A stretch of 58,097 nt of DNA from Chloroflexota bacterium. GTDB lineage: Bacteria; Chloroflexota; UBA11872. Shown here in pieces: positions 25,263-33,959 of the stretch. The notes under the pieces were generated by a model. That model saw only the letters and a list, made by a program, of their open reading frames with translations, was not told the DNA's origin and made no database searches. A program made the position numbers and the translations under genes. The stretch spans positions 1 to 58,097 of the forward strand of contig JAPPKM010000090.1 in NCBI GenBank assembly GCA_028874315.1. Reading direction: 5' to 3'. Position 1 is the first letter of the stretch. Every line of letters starts with the position of its first letter.

Positions 25263-27346
25263 GGGTCGTCGGCGGCCGGCTGGAGCGGGATGTGGGCCTG
25301 CACGCGGGTGCCTTCGCCAGGTTGGCTTTCGACGCTGAGTGTGCCGCCCAGACGCGCGGCGCGCTCGCGCATGCCGAGCAGGCCGTAGCCGGAATCGTTG
25401 GTGTCGGTGGGGTCGATGCCGGCGCCGTCGTCTTCGATAACGAGGCGAACGGCGTTGTGGGTGACCTGGAGGCTGGTGAGCACGTGGTGGGGCGAGGCGT
25501 GGCGGAGGGCGTTGGCCAGGGCCTCCTCACCGATACGCAGGAGCTCGCTGGCGATGGGCGCGGGGACGCCGGCGGCATCGCCCTGGAGACTGAAGCGCGC
25601 GGCGGCCTGGCCGGAGGCGTCGGCGCGGTCGACGACGGCGGCGAGGGCGTCGCCCAGGTCCTGACCATCGAGGGCGGAGGCGCGGAGACCCTGCACGGAG
25701 AGGCGGGCTTCGCGGAGGCCGACGCGGGCCAGGTCGAGCGCGCGGGCGCGGTGGTCGGAGGCCGCCGTGGCATCCCCGGCGGTCTGTTCCAGGGCTTCGA
25801 GGTGGACGATGACGCCGGTGAGGCTCTGGGCGACGGTGTCGTGGATGTCGCGGGCCAGGCGCATGCGTTCATCGAGCGCGGCGCGGGCCTGGCCCTGGCG
25901 GTAGAGCAGGGCGTTTTCAAGGGCGATGCCGATCTGGGCGGCGACGGTGAGGAGGAAGTTGGAGAGTTCGTCGCCGTCGGCGGCGGCGGTGCGGACGAGG
26001 AGGGCGCCCTGTTCGTCGGCCACGGTTAGCGGCAGGGAATGGACCCAGTCACCGGCGGGCGCGGGGCGGCTGTGGAGGCCGCCGGTGGATTCGAGGTGGT
26101 CCGTTGGGGCGGCGTCGACCCAGCCGGGTGGGGGCGTGGCGGCGAGGCCGAATTGCTCGGCCTGGGTGGGCGAAAGGCGGACCCAGGCGGCCTGGATGCG
26201 GGGGTGGCGAGGCAGCTCGGCGGCGCTGACCCGGAGGATTTCGCGGGCGTCGAGGGTCTGGGTGATGGAGCGGGCGACGCGGACGACGATTTCAAGCTCA
26301 CGGGTGCGGTCGGCGACGCGCTGCTCGAGGGAACCGTAGAGGGATTGGAGCTGGCGGGCCATGGATTCGAACTGGGTGGTGAGGTCTTCGATCTCGTCGC
26401 CGGTGCGGGCGGCGGTGGGGATGGGACGGAAGTCGCCGGCGGCGATGCGGCGGGCGGCCAGGGCGAGGTCGCGCAGGCGGCGGGTGGCGCGGACGGCGGT
26501 GAGGCCGATGAGGGCGGCAGGGAGTAGGGCGGCGCCGAGGAGGGGGATAAGGACGAGGGGGCCGGGGCCGCTGAAGGCTTCGAGGGCGGCCGTCCAGGGA
26601 CGTTCGACGATGAGGCGCCAGCCGGTGGCGCCGAGGGGGGCGAAGCCGGTGATGCGCTGGGTGCCGACCATGGGACCGCGGAGGAGGGCGCCGGAGGCGG
26701 TTTGGAAGAGCGGATCGCCGGGTTCGCCGGAGGAAGTCACGGAACGACCGGCCTGGTCGAGGTCCTGGTGGAAGGCGACGTAGGCCGCGGCGTCGACGAG
26801 GCCGAGGGTGGCGTTGGGGGCGGTGGGGATGAGGTCCTGGAGGAGGGAGCGCCAGGGGGATTCAGCCGTTTCCGAGGCGACCTGGATGACGCCGAGGCGG
26901 ATGACGGAGCCATCCGGTACCGTGGCGACGACTGCGGACTGGCCGTTGGAGGTCTGGACGACGTTGGAGAGGGCGAGGGCGCCGGCGGCGCGGGCTTGCT
27001 GGAGGGTTTCCGTGGCCGGGGGCCGGAGGGCCTCGTCGAGTTGTTGGGCGAGTCGGGCGCCGGTGGTTCGGTGGAGGAAGAGGTTGGGCGGCGTGGTGGA
27101 CGTGAAGCGCAAGTTGGTGCGGAGGGTGTCGGTGAGGGCGCGTTCAATGGGAGTGGCGAGGGCGAGGGCGCGGTCGGCTTCGGCCTGGAGGAGGGTTTCG
27201 AGGCGGGAATGCTGGTTGAGGAAAAGGGTGAGGACGGCGACGGCGAGCAGGACGGCGGCGGTGGGGACGGCGGCCAGGATGGCGATCTGGCCGGCCAGGG
27301 AGCGGGTCCAGCGACGATTGGATCCGGTTGGGGAGCGCTGCTGCAC
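25259..27346 (-). CDS. NarX/LiaS-type sensor histidine kinase with Cache-like, HAMP and GAF-like regions
   Basis: Membrane kinase of 695 residues. TM1 is about 18-43, a large extracytoplasmic region (about 45-255) resembles a double Cache sensor, and TM2 is about 262-284. HAMP is about 285-340, a coiled segment follows, and a GAF-like region lies at about 355-485. The HisKA_3 box has H502 in RLARDIHDTVAQSLTGVIVH. The ATPase domain has EEALANALRHASP, EDDGAGID and GYGLLGMRERAARLGG. Its start is 36 bases from the divergent polA start. The ligand is unknown; Cache domains usually bind small metabolites. Confidence 0.92.
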   Translation of the reverse strand: MQQRSPTGSNRRWTRSLAGQIAILAAVPTAAVLLAVAVLTLFLNQHSRLETLLQAEADRALALATPIERALTDTLRTNLRFTSTTPPNLFLHRTTGARLAQQLDEALRPPATETLQQARAAGALALSNVVQTSNGQSAVVATVPDGSVIRLGVIQVASETAESPWRSLLQDLIPTAPNATLGLVDAAAYVAFHQDLDQAGRSVTSSGEPGDPLFQTASGALLRGPMVGTQRITGFAPLGATGWRLIVERPWTAALEAFSGPGPLVLIPLLGAALLPAALIGLTAVRATRRLRDLALAARRIAAGDFRPIPTAARTGDEIEDLTTQFESMARQLQSLYGSLEQRVADRTRELEIVVRVARSITQTLDAREILRVSAAELPRHPRIQAAWVRLSPTQAEQFGLAATPPPGWVDAAPTDHLESTGGLHSRPAPAGDWVHSLPLTVADEQGALLVRTAAADGDELSNFLLTVAAQIGIALENALLYRQGQARAALDERMRLARDIHDTVAQSLTGVIVHLEALEQTAGDATAASDHRARALDLARVGLREARLSVQGLRASALDGQDLGDALAAVVDRADASGQAAARFSLQGDAAGVPAPIASELLRIGEEALANALRHASPHHVLTSLQVTHNAVRLVIEDDGAGIDPTDTNDSGYGLLGMRERAARLGGTLSVESQPGEGTRVQAHIPLQPAADDP

Positions 27347-27381
27347 AGGGCTGCGATGAGGGGCCGCGTAGACTGATCAGT

Positions 27382-30057
27382 ATGGACGCTTCCGAGCGCC
27401 CCCGCCTGGTGATCCTGGACGCGATGTCGTTGATTCATCGCGCCTACCACGCGGTGCCGCGCCACTTCGCCACTTCGAGCGGCGAGCCGACGAACGCGGT
27501 TTTCGGCTTCATGAACATCCTGCTGCGGGTGGTCGAGGAGTTGTCGCCGGATCACGCGGCGGCGGCGTTTGACCTGCCGGGTCCGACGTTTCGGGATGAG
27601 TTATACGAGCCGTACAAGGCGCACCGGGAAGCGCCCGACGACATGCTGGTCGCGCAGTTCGGGCGGATCCGGGAACTGCTCGAGGTGTTGGGGATTCCTA
27701 TCTACGACCTGGAGCCGTACGAAGCCGACGACGTGCTGGGCACGCTGGCCCGGCAGGCGGAGGCGGACGGATTTGACGTCTGGCTGATCACCGGGGACCG
27801 GGACGCGCTGCAGCTGGTGACCCCGCACGTGCGGGTGCTGAGCACGAATCCGCGGACCGGGCAGCCGCTGGTTTACGACGAGGGGGCGATCGCGGACCGG
27901 TGGGGGATCAAGGCGTCGCAGGTGGTGGACTTCAAGGGACTGGTGGGCGATAGCTCGGACAACATTCCCGGGGTGAAGGGCGTCGGAGAGAAGACGGCGT
28001 CGACCTTGCTGGCGACGTACGACGACATCGACGACATCTACGCGCACCTGGAGGACATCCGGCCGGCGATTAGGCGGCGGCTGGAGGGACAGGAAGAGAT
28101 TGCGCAGCTGTCGCGGCGGCTGGCGACGATCGTGTGCGACGTGCCGGTGGAGTTCGACGCGGAGCGGACGCGGCTGTGGCAGGCGGACGTGGTTGCGGTG
28201 CAGGCGCTGATGCGAGAGCTGCAGTTCCGCAACGTGGTGGAGAGGATGGCGTTTCTGGATACCTCGGCGCGCGAGGAAGCGGAAGCGCTGGAGGTTGAGC
28301 CGGCGGTGGTGACGGATGCGGAGGGCGCCTCGGCGCTGGCGGGGCAACTGGCGAGCGCTGAGCGGGTGGCGGTGTTTCCGTATGCGCGGGGGTCGTCGTG
28401 GAGCGTGGAGTTGCTGGGGCTGGGGCTGGCGTGGGGAAACGAGACCGCCTACGTGAGCCTGGACGGCGAGGGCGGACCGCTGGACGCGTTGAAGGGCTGG
28501 CTGGAGGACGAGAGGGCCGGGAAGGCGGCGTTCGACTCGAAGCTGTTGCATAGCGCGCTGGCATCGCGGGCGGTGGCGCTGCGGGGCGTGGAGGCGGACC
28601 TGCTGCTGGCAGCGTATGTGGCGACGCCGAGCGCGATTCCGCGGACGCTGGACGACCTGGTGTTCCGGCGGAAGGGGCTGGAAGTCGAACCGGCGTTGCC
28701 TGATGCGCAGGTGGCGGGTGGGTTGATGCGGCCGGACCCGGAGGACGCGGCGTTGCCGGCGGCGCTGCGGGCGGCGCTGGCGCTGGGGCTGGCGGACGAG
28801 ATGGACGCGGAGATCGACGACCTGAAGCTGACAGGGTTGCTGCACGACGTGGAGATGCCGCTGGCGCTGGTGCTGAGCGAGATGGAACGGCGCGGGATCA
28901 GGCTGGACGCGGGGGCGCTGGGCGAGCTGTCGCGGGAGATGGCGGAGGAGATTGCGGAACTGCAGTCGGGGATCTACACGGACGCGGGGCATGAGTTCAA
29001 CGTCAACTCGCCGAAACAGCTGGGGACGGTGCTGTTCGAGGAGTTGGGGCTGCCGGCGGGGCGGCGGACGAAGACGGGGTACTCGACGGCGAGCGGGGTG
29101 CTGGAAGGGCTGGTGGACGACAACCCGATCGTGGGGCGGGTGCTGGAGTACCGGGAACTGAGCAAGCTGAAATCGACCTACATCGACACGCTGCCGGACC
29201 TGGCGCATCCGTCGACAGGGCGGCTGCATACGACGTTCAACCAGGCCGGCACGGCGACCGGGCGGTTGTCGTCGGCGAATCCGAACCTACAGAACATCCC
29301 TATCCGGACGGCCCGGGGGCGGGAGATCCGGCGGGCGTTCGTGGCGGGGCGCGAGGGGTGGACGCTGCTGGCGATCGACTACTCGCAGATTGACTTGCGA
29401 GTGCTGGCGCACATCAGCGAGGACGCGGCGATGTGCGAGGCGTTTGCGAACGGGCACGACATCCATTCGTCCACGGCGGCGAGCCTGCACGGCGTGTCGC
29501 TGGACGAGGTGACGGAGGACATGCGGCGGCTGGCGAAGACGACGAATTTCGGAATCGTGTACGGGATCAGCGCGCAGGGACTGGCCTCGCGGACCGAGTT
29601 TTCGCGGCAGGAGGCGGCCAAATTCATCGAGACGTACTTCGCGACGTATCCGGGCGTGAAGGGGTACATGGACTCGACCATCGCGCTGGCGCACGATCGG
29701 GGGTACGTGGAGACGTTGTTCCAGCGGCGGCGGTATCTGCCGGAGTTGAATTCGCGGGCCTTCCACGAGCGGGCGGCAGCCGAACGGATGGCAATCAACA
29801 TGCCGATCCAGGGCACCACGGCCGACATCATGAAGATCGCGATGGTGAAGCTGGACCGGGCGATCCGTGAGCAGCGGTTCGCGGCGCAAATGCTGCTACA
29901 GGTGCATGACGACCTGCTGTTCGAGCTGCCGGCGGAGGAGCTGGACGACTTTGCGGGGGTGGCGCGGGAGTTGATGACCAATGCAGTGCCCCTGCATGTG
30001 CCGCTGGCCGTAGACGCAAAGACCGGGCCGAACTGGCGGGACATGGTGGAGATCTAA
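27382..30057 (+). CDS. polA: DNA polymerase I
   Basis: Repair and Okazaki-fragment polymerase, 891 residues. The 5'-3' nuclease domain (1-290) has VILDAMSLIHRAYHA, ITGDRDALQL and LVGDSSDNIPGVKGVGEKTA. The 3'-5' proofreading domain (about 300-480) lacks a visible DxE motif and looks inactive, as in Taq. The polymerase domain has TATGRLSSANPNLQNIPIR, motif A DYSQIDLRVLAH (D666), the O-helix RRLAKTTNFGIVYG and motif C QVHDDLLFE (D843). Two usual Glu positions, in motifs A and C, are Asp here (D671, D844). The ATG at 27382 is preferred over an upstream reading that overlaps the divergent kinase gene. Confidence 0.96.
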   Translation: MDASERPRLVILDAMSLIHRAYHAVPRHFATSSGEPTNAVFGFMNILLRVVEELSPDHAAAAFDLPGPTFRDELYEPYKAHREAPDDMLVAQFGRIRELLEVLGIPIYDLEPYEADDVLGTLARQAEADGFDVWLITGDRDALQLVTPHVRVLSTNPRTGQPLVYDEGAIADRWGIKASQVVDFKGLVGDSSDNIPGVKGVGEKTASTLLATYDDIDDIYAHLEDIRPAIRRRLEGQEEIAQLSRRLATIVCDVPVEFDAERTRLWQADVVAVQALMRELQFRNVVERMAFLDTSAREEAEALEVEPAVVTDAEGASALAGQLASAERVAVFPYARGSSWSVELLGLGLAWGNETAYVSLDGEGGPLDALKGWLEDERAGKAAFDSKLLHSALASRAVALRGVEADLLLAAYVATPSAIPRTLDDLVFRRKGLEVEPALPDAQVAGGLMRPDPEDAALPAALRAALALGLADEMDAEIDDLKLTGLLHDVEMPLALVLSEMERRGIRLDAGALGELSREMAEEIAELQSGIYTDAGHEFNVNSPKQLGTVLFEELGLPAGRRTKTGYSTASGVLEGLVDDNPIVGRVLEYRELSKLKSTYIDTLPDLAHPSTGRLHTTFNQAGTATGRLSSANPNLQNIPIRTARGREIRRAFVAGREGWTLLAIDYSQIDLRVLAHISEDAAMCEAFANGHDIHSSTAASLHGVSLDEVTEDMRRLAKTTNFGIVYGISAQGLASRTEFSRQEAAKFIETYFATYPGVKGYMDSTIALAHDRGYVETLFQRRRYLPELNSRAFHERAAAERMAINMPIQGTTADIMKIAMVKLDRAIREQRFAAQMLLQVHDDLLFELPAEELDDFAGVARELMTNAVPLHVPLAVDAKTGPNWRDMVEI

Positions 30058-30228
30058 GTCGGTGGACAGTGACTCGGCCGGGCTGGCGTCACCTGCGTGC
30101 GATACTGGAATAGCCAGTGGAGGCACTCCCCCAATAACCGCTCGGAAGTTCCGGTTGCCGCGACTTGTTGCCGGCCGACGGACCACTCGGCTTGGGTGGT
30201 TTGGCGCCGGCGAAGGAGCCGAACCGCG

Positions 30229-31179
30229 ATGAGGGCGACCATCGTGTACGGCTTCCTGGGGGCCGGCAAGACGACGCTGCTGCGGTCGTTGGTTCCGCGC
30301 CTGGCCTCGGTGGAATCGACAGCTCTGCTGGTGAACGAGTTTGGCATCGAGGGCGTGGACCAGGTGGTGCTGGCCTCGGACGACCTGACGGTGCGGCAGC
30401 TGGTGGGGGGCTGCGTTTGCTGCGAGGTGCGCGGCGACCTGATGGTTGCGCTGGATGAGATTGCGCGGGTCGTCGGACCGGACCGGCTGGTGATCGAACC
30501 GACGGGGTTGGCCTCGCCGGACACGTTGGCGCACGTGTTCGCGAGTCCGTCCGTGCGGTCCATTGTGCTGGTGGACTCGATCATCACCGTGCTGGACGCC
30601 ACGCGCTGTGCCCTGGTGCGGGATCACCTGGGCGAGTTTTTCCCGAACCAGGTGCGGCATGCGGACCTGGTGCTGGTGAATAAGTCGGACGCGGCGAGTG
30701 AGGCGGAGCGACGGGACGCGCGGGCGTGGGCGCGGAGCCTGAATCCCGGGGCCGCGATTGTGGACACCATGTATTGCAACGTCGATCCCGACCTGTTGCT
30801 GGCCGCCGTCCGGCAGGGGCGAGTGCGCAGGGCGGAACCTGGCGACGACGTTGACCTGAACGTGAACGTCCCACATGACGATTTGGCCGCGAGCGGCCTG
30901 GAACGGCTGGTGCTGGACACCGGCGCATTGCCCGCCGAGCGGGTCGACACGTTTGTGTGCGACCTGGCCGCGGGCGTTTACGGCGACGTGGTCCGCGCGA
31001 AGGGCTTTGTGCCCGACGCGGACGGCTGCGCGCTGGTCGATGTGGTGCTGGGCGCCTGGGAGGTCCGAGCGTTCGGACCGGCGCCGCTGTACATCGACGT
31101 GATCGGACGAAACCTGAACACCAACGAAATGGAGCTAGCTCTTACCAATGGCATCAAGGAGCTCGCGCGCACGGCGTAG
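30229..31179 (+). CDS. CobW/P47K-family GTPase (metal chaperone type)
   Basis: G3E-family GTPase of 316 residues, likely a cytoplasmic metal (often zinc) chaperone. Walker A is GFLGAGKTTLL, the metal-binding motif is GGCVCCEVRGDL (CxCC), the guanine-specificity motif is VNKSDAASE, and EPTGLASP is conserved. The C-terminal CobW_C domain is short. The ATG at 30229 follows a GAAGGAG element. It overlaps the next gene by 32 bases. No Zur box was identified. Confidence 0.88.
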   Translation: MRATIVYGFLGAGKTTLLRSLVPRLASVESTALLVNEFGIEGVDQVVLASDDLTVRQLVGGCVCCEVRGDLMVALDEIARVVGPDRLVIEPTGLASPDTLAHVFASPSVRSIVLVDSIITVLDATRCALVRDHLGEFFPNQVRHADLVLVNKSDAASEAERRDARAWARSLNPGAAIVDTMYCNVDPDLLLAAVRQGRVRRAEPGDDVDLNVNVPHDDLAASGLERLVLDTGALPAERVDTFVCDLAAGVYGDVVRAKGFVPDADGCALVDVVLGAWEVRAFGPAPLYIDVIGRNLNTNEMELALTNGIKELARTA

Positions 31180-31726
31180 CCGACGCGCGTCAACAGATAC
31201 GGCGGGAACATCGGCCAACGGGACCGAAGAGGCCGCCAAGAACAACTCGGACAAGACGGTCTCGCACCTGACGCATCACCGGATGATCGCGCGGAATCTC
31301 AACGCGCTGCGAGAGAACTTTGGCGAGTTGCGCAAGCAGGTGGTGGACACGGAGCGCCAGTACAAGCGCGGCGACAAGTCGCTGGATACGGCGCTGTTTC
31401 AGACACGCAATCAACTGGAAGCCGTGGAAAAGCGCCTGGTTGAATTCATCGAAGAGATGACCGAAGTGGCGTTCAATTCGAACCTGGAGATTCGCGGCAA
31501 TTCCGATCGCATTGCGGCGCTCTGGGAAGCTTTGGAATCGGTTGCGCCCGACGCCGCTGATATCAAGCGCCGGCGCGAGCAGTGCGAGAAGCGGGAAGAG
31601 GCGCGGCAGCATGAAATCGACCGCCGACTGCAAGACCTCGCGGAGGATCAGAAGACTAACGGCTCGGCCAAGCGCGCCCCGCGCAAGGCGGGGGCCGCGA
31701 CTTCGAAGCGAAAGAGCGCCGGCTGA
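31148..31726 (+). CDS. Coiled-coil protein with basic ends, unknown function
   Basis: A 192-residue cytoplasmic protein that I do not recognise. Both ends are Lys/Arg/Ser/Ala-rich (RSSRARRSRRAS at the start, RAPRKAGAATSKRKSAG at the end), suggesting nucleic-acid contact. The middle (about 45-165) is a heptad-like helix, ALRENFGELRKQVVDTERQY onward. Its start lies inside the CobW gene and its stop overlaps the NYN start as TGATG, so it is translationally coupled to the NYN protein and may be its partner. The overlap with cobW could be shorter if a later start is used. Confidence 0.65.
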   Translation: MASRSSRARRSRRASTDTAGTSANGTEEAAKNNSDKTVSHLTHHRMIARNLNALRENFGELRKQVVDTERQYKRGDKSLDTALFQTRNQLEAVEKRLVEFIEEMTEVAFNSNLEIRGNSDRIAALWEALESVAPDAADIKRRREQCEKREEARQHEIDRRLQDLAEDQKTNGSAKRAPRKAGAATSKRKSAG

Positions 31727-32475
31727 TGCGGCGGGTATCGGCGATTCCCGAAGACATTGAACTCGACATGGGCGACGCGGCTTCGTCCGACGGCCAGGAC
31801 CTGCGAATGCTGGTGGACGAACTGAAGGACGTGATCTCCAAAGAGCGGCCGGGCGAACGCGCCCTGGCGAACTCCGCGCGTGAGCTGACCCGCATGGCCG
31901 GGACGCTGCGCGACCAGTCGGCGACGACGAATACCGGTCCTAAGCTACGACTGGGTGTGTTCGTGGACACGGCGAACGTCAGTGACCGGGATCCTGACGA
32001 CCCGATCCGTCTCGACTTCAAGAAGCTGCTGGATGAGGTGACCGCCGATCGCCGGCTGATCCACGCACGGGCCTACTGCCCGATCTATGCGGACTTTGCC
32101 GGGCGGCTGGAGCACCAGCGGTCGGTCGCGCCGGTGTGGGAAAAGGGCTACGACATCGTGACCAAGTCCATCAAGGTGTTTGCCGACGGAACGCGCAAGG
32201 CCGACCTGGATATCGTGCTAGTAATGGATGTGATCCGACGGCTGCCGACCATGGACGTGGTGGCGCTGGTATCAGGTGATGGGGACTACGTGCCAATGGT
32301 CGACTATCTGCGCGAGCATGGCCTGCGAGTTGAGGCCTACTCGTTCGCCGACGCGATGTCGGAAGACCTGCGAGTGGCGGCCAACGACTGGTTCGACCTG
32401 TCATCGGCCACGAGCCTGCACGCCAACTCGCCCGGTGGGGCGCGCCGAAAGTCGCGCGTGGCGGCCAGAGCGTGA
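31726..32475 (+). CDS. NYN-domain (LabA/DUF88-type) putative ribonuclease
   Basis: A 249-residue protein. After an acidic/helical N-terminal 80 residues, the NYN (PIN-like) domain shows the acidic active-site positions: LGVFVDTANVSD, KADLDIVLVMDVIRRL and VALVSGDGDYVPMVDYLRE. The C-terminus is basic (GGARRKSRVAARA). NYN proteins are metal-dependent RNases or RNA-binding proteins. It is coupled to the coiled-coil gene upstream and lies 19 bases before a tiny membrane-protein gene. Confidence 0.84.
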   Translation: MRRVSAIPEDIELDMGDAASSDGQDLRMLVDELKDVISKERPGERALANSARELTRMAGTLRDQSATTNTGPKLRLGVFVDTANVSDRDPDDPIRLDFKKLLDEVTADRRLIHARAYCPIYADFAGRLEHQRSVAPVWEKGYDIVTKSIKVFADGTRKADLDIVLVMDVIRRLPTMDVVALVSGDGDYVPMVDYLREHGLRVEAYSFADAMSEDLRVAANDWFDLSSATSLHANSPGGARRKSRVAARA

Positions 32476-32494
32476 ATCGATCGGTCAGGTGGCG

Positions 32495-32680
32495 ATGAGC
32501 GCCCGGCGTCGCCGTGGCCGTCGGCGTGCGCGGCCGGACGAGGTGCGGCGGACGCGGCGCTTCAATCCGCGGCGCTGGATTACCCTGTCCGGCGTCTGGT
32601 CAATCCTGGCGCTGCTGGCGGTGCTGATGCTGATCGTTTCGCTGATCGCGCCCGCGCTCGGCACAGGAGTCGGAGGCTAG
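32495..32680 (+). CDS. 61-residue single-span membrane protein
   Basis: Small protein with a basic N-terminal half (RRRRGRRRARPDEVRR) and one C-terminal membrane segment (about 35-57, SILALLAVLMLIVSLIAP). The basic flank predicts N-in topology. The ATG at 32495 follows AGGTGG by two bases. Its stop (32678-32680) sits just after the GGAGG that serves the following M50 gene. No family is recognised; it could tether or regulate a neighbouring protein. Confidence 0.6.
   Translation: MSARRRRGRRRARPDEVRRTRRFNPRRWITLSGVWSILALLAVLMLIVSLIAPALGTGVGG
32672..32676 (+). promoter_or_regulatory. Shine-Dalgarno supporting a CTG start of the M50 protease
   Basis: GGAGG, then eight bases, then CTG at 32685. 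No ATG, GTG or TTG exists in frame between the upstream stop (32643) and 32823. Confidence 0.5.
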
Positions 32681-32684
32681 GGCA

Positions 32685-33884
32685 CTGCGCGACTCACGCG
32701 AGACCCGGACGCAAACGCGGGCGGGCGGTCGCGGGCGGATACCGTTCGGTCAGTGGCGGCTGTTCAGCGTTGGCGGCACCGACTTCAACATCGACGCCAG
32801 CTGGCTGATCATATTCGCCTTCGTGACGTGGACTACGTCAACCTCGATCATCCCGGTGCGCTTGATTGACGCGAGCTTTCGGGCCAGCGTGCCTCTGGAT
32901 GTGACGTGGCCGGCCGTGTGGGCGGCGGGCGTCGCAACCAGTCTGCTCTTCTTCGGCTCCATCGTGGCGCACGAGGCGGCGCATACCGTGGTGGCGGTGC
33001 GCACGGGCATTCCAGTGCGACGCATCCGGCTCTTCATATTCGGGGGAGTGGCGGAGATGAACCGGGAGCCTGATCGGCCCGGCCAGGAATTCTTGATCAC
33101 GATTGTGGGTCCATTGACCAGCGCTGCACTCGGGGGGCTCTGCCTCGCGCTTGCGAGTCAGCTAGGGCCGGCGTCCATTCCCGGAGTAACGGCCGGCTGG
33201 CTGGGCGAAATGAATCTGGCCCTGGCTGTGTTCAACCTGCTGCCCGGGTTCCCGCTCGACGGCGGGCGGATCTTGCGGTCGATCGTGTGGGCGGCCACCG
33301 GCAACGTGGTGCGGGGCACTCGTGTGGCCAGCTTTGTGGGATCGGCGCTGGGCGCGGCGCTGATGGCCTTTGGCCTCATCCAATTCCTGCTCCTGGGCGG
33401 GGCCGTGCAAGCGCTCTGGACCGCTGTTATTGGTTGGTTTCTATGGTCCGCCGCGCGCAGCGGATACCGCCACGCGGTTCTCAGGCAACAGCTCCAGCGC
33501 TACCGAATTGTCGACCTCCTGCGTCCCGAATCAGGGGCGGTGCCGGCCGACGGAAGCGTGCAGGAGTTCATCGAGCGTGGGCTATACCACGACCGATTTG
33601 GGCTGCGGCCGGTGGTGGACGCCTCCGGAATGCTGATGGGAATGCTCGAGGGAGACGACGTGCGCGACGTCCCGCTGGAAGAACGGGTTTTCACCCACCT
33701 GCGCGACATTGCTCGCCCGGTTGATCTCATGGCCGTGGTTGCGCCGGACGACCAGCTGGACGCGGTAATCGATAAGGCGGCCGAGACCGATCGGCGGCTG
33801 TTTTTTGTGGTTGACGAGGGACGCGTACTGGGCACGGTGGACGCAGAGGACGTGGTTAATACGCTGCGGGCCAGGAAGCGCTAA
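32685..33884 (+). CDS. M50-family site-2 protease with C-terminal CBS-like region (probable CTG start)
   Basis: Intramembrane zinc metalloprotease of the Rip3/SpoIVFB-like group, 399 residues from CTG. Catalytic HEAAH is residues 96-100, and NLLPGFPLDGGRIL supplies the third ligand Asp. Four or more membrane segments cover about 38-270, and a C-terminal CBS-like pair follows (about 275-399). The N-terminal IPFGQWRLFSVGGTDFNID is typical for this family but lies before the first GTG (32823), so a CTG at 32685 with a good Shine-Dalgarno is preferred. The substrate is unknown; relatives cleave anti-sigma factors or other membrane proteins. Confidence 0.88.
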   Translation: MRDSRETRTQTRAGGRGRIPFGQWRLFSVGGTDFNIDASWLIIFAFVTWTTSTSIIPVRLIDASFRASVPLDVTWPAVWAAGVATSLLFFGSIVAHEAAHTVVAVRTGIPVRRIRLFIFGGVAEMNREPDRPGQEFLITIVGPLTSAALGGLCLALASQLGPASIPGVTAGWLGEMNLALAVFNLLPGFPLDGGRILRSIVWAATGNVVRGTRVASFVGSALGAALMAFGLIQFLLLGGAVQALWTAVIGWFLWSAARSGYRHAVLRQQLQRYRIVDLLRPESGAVPADGSVQEFIERGLYHDRFGLRPVVDASGMLMGMLEGDDVRDVPLEERVFTHLRDIARPVDLMAVVAPDDQLDAVIDKAAETDRRLFFVVDEGRVLGTVDAEDVVNTLRARKR

Positions 33885-33959
33885 CCGGGGACCAGACAGG
33901 CGGCCCGTTGGCGTCCACTATCATTTCGTTCAGGCAATCCGCGCGCAGGAGTACGGCCG

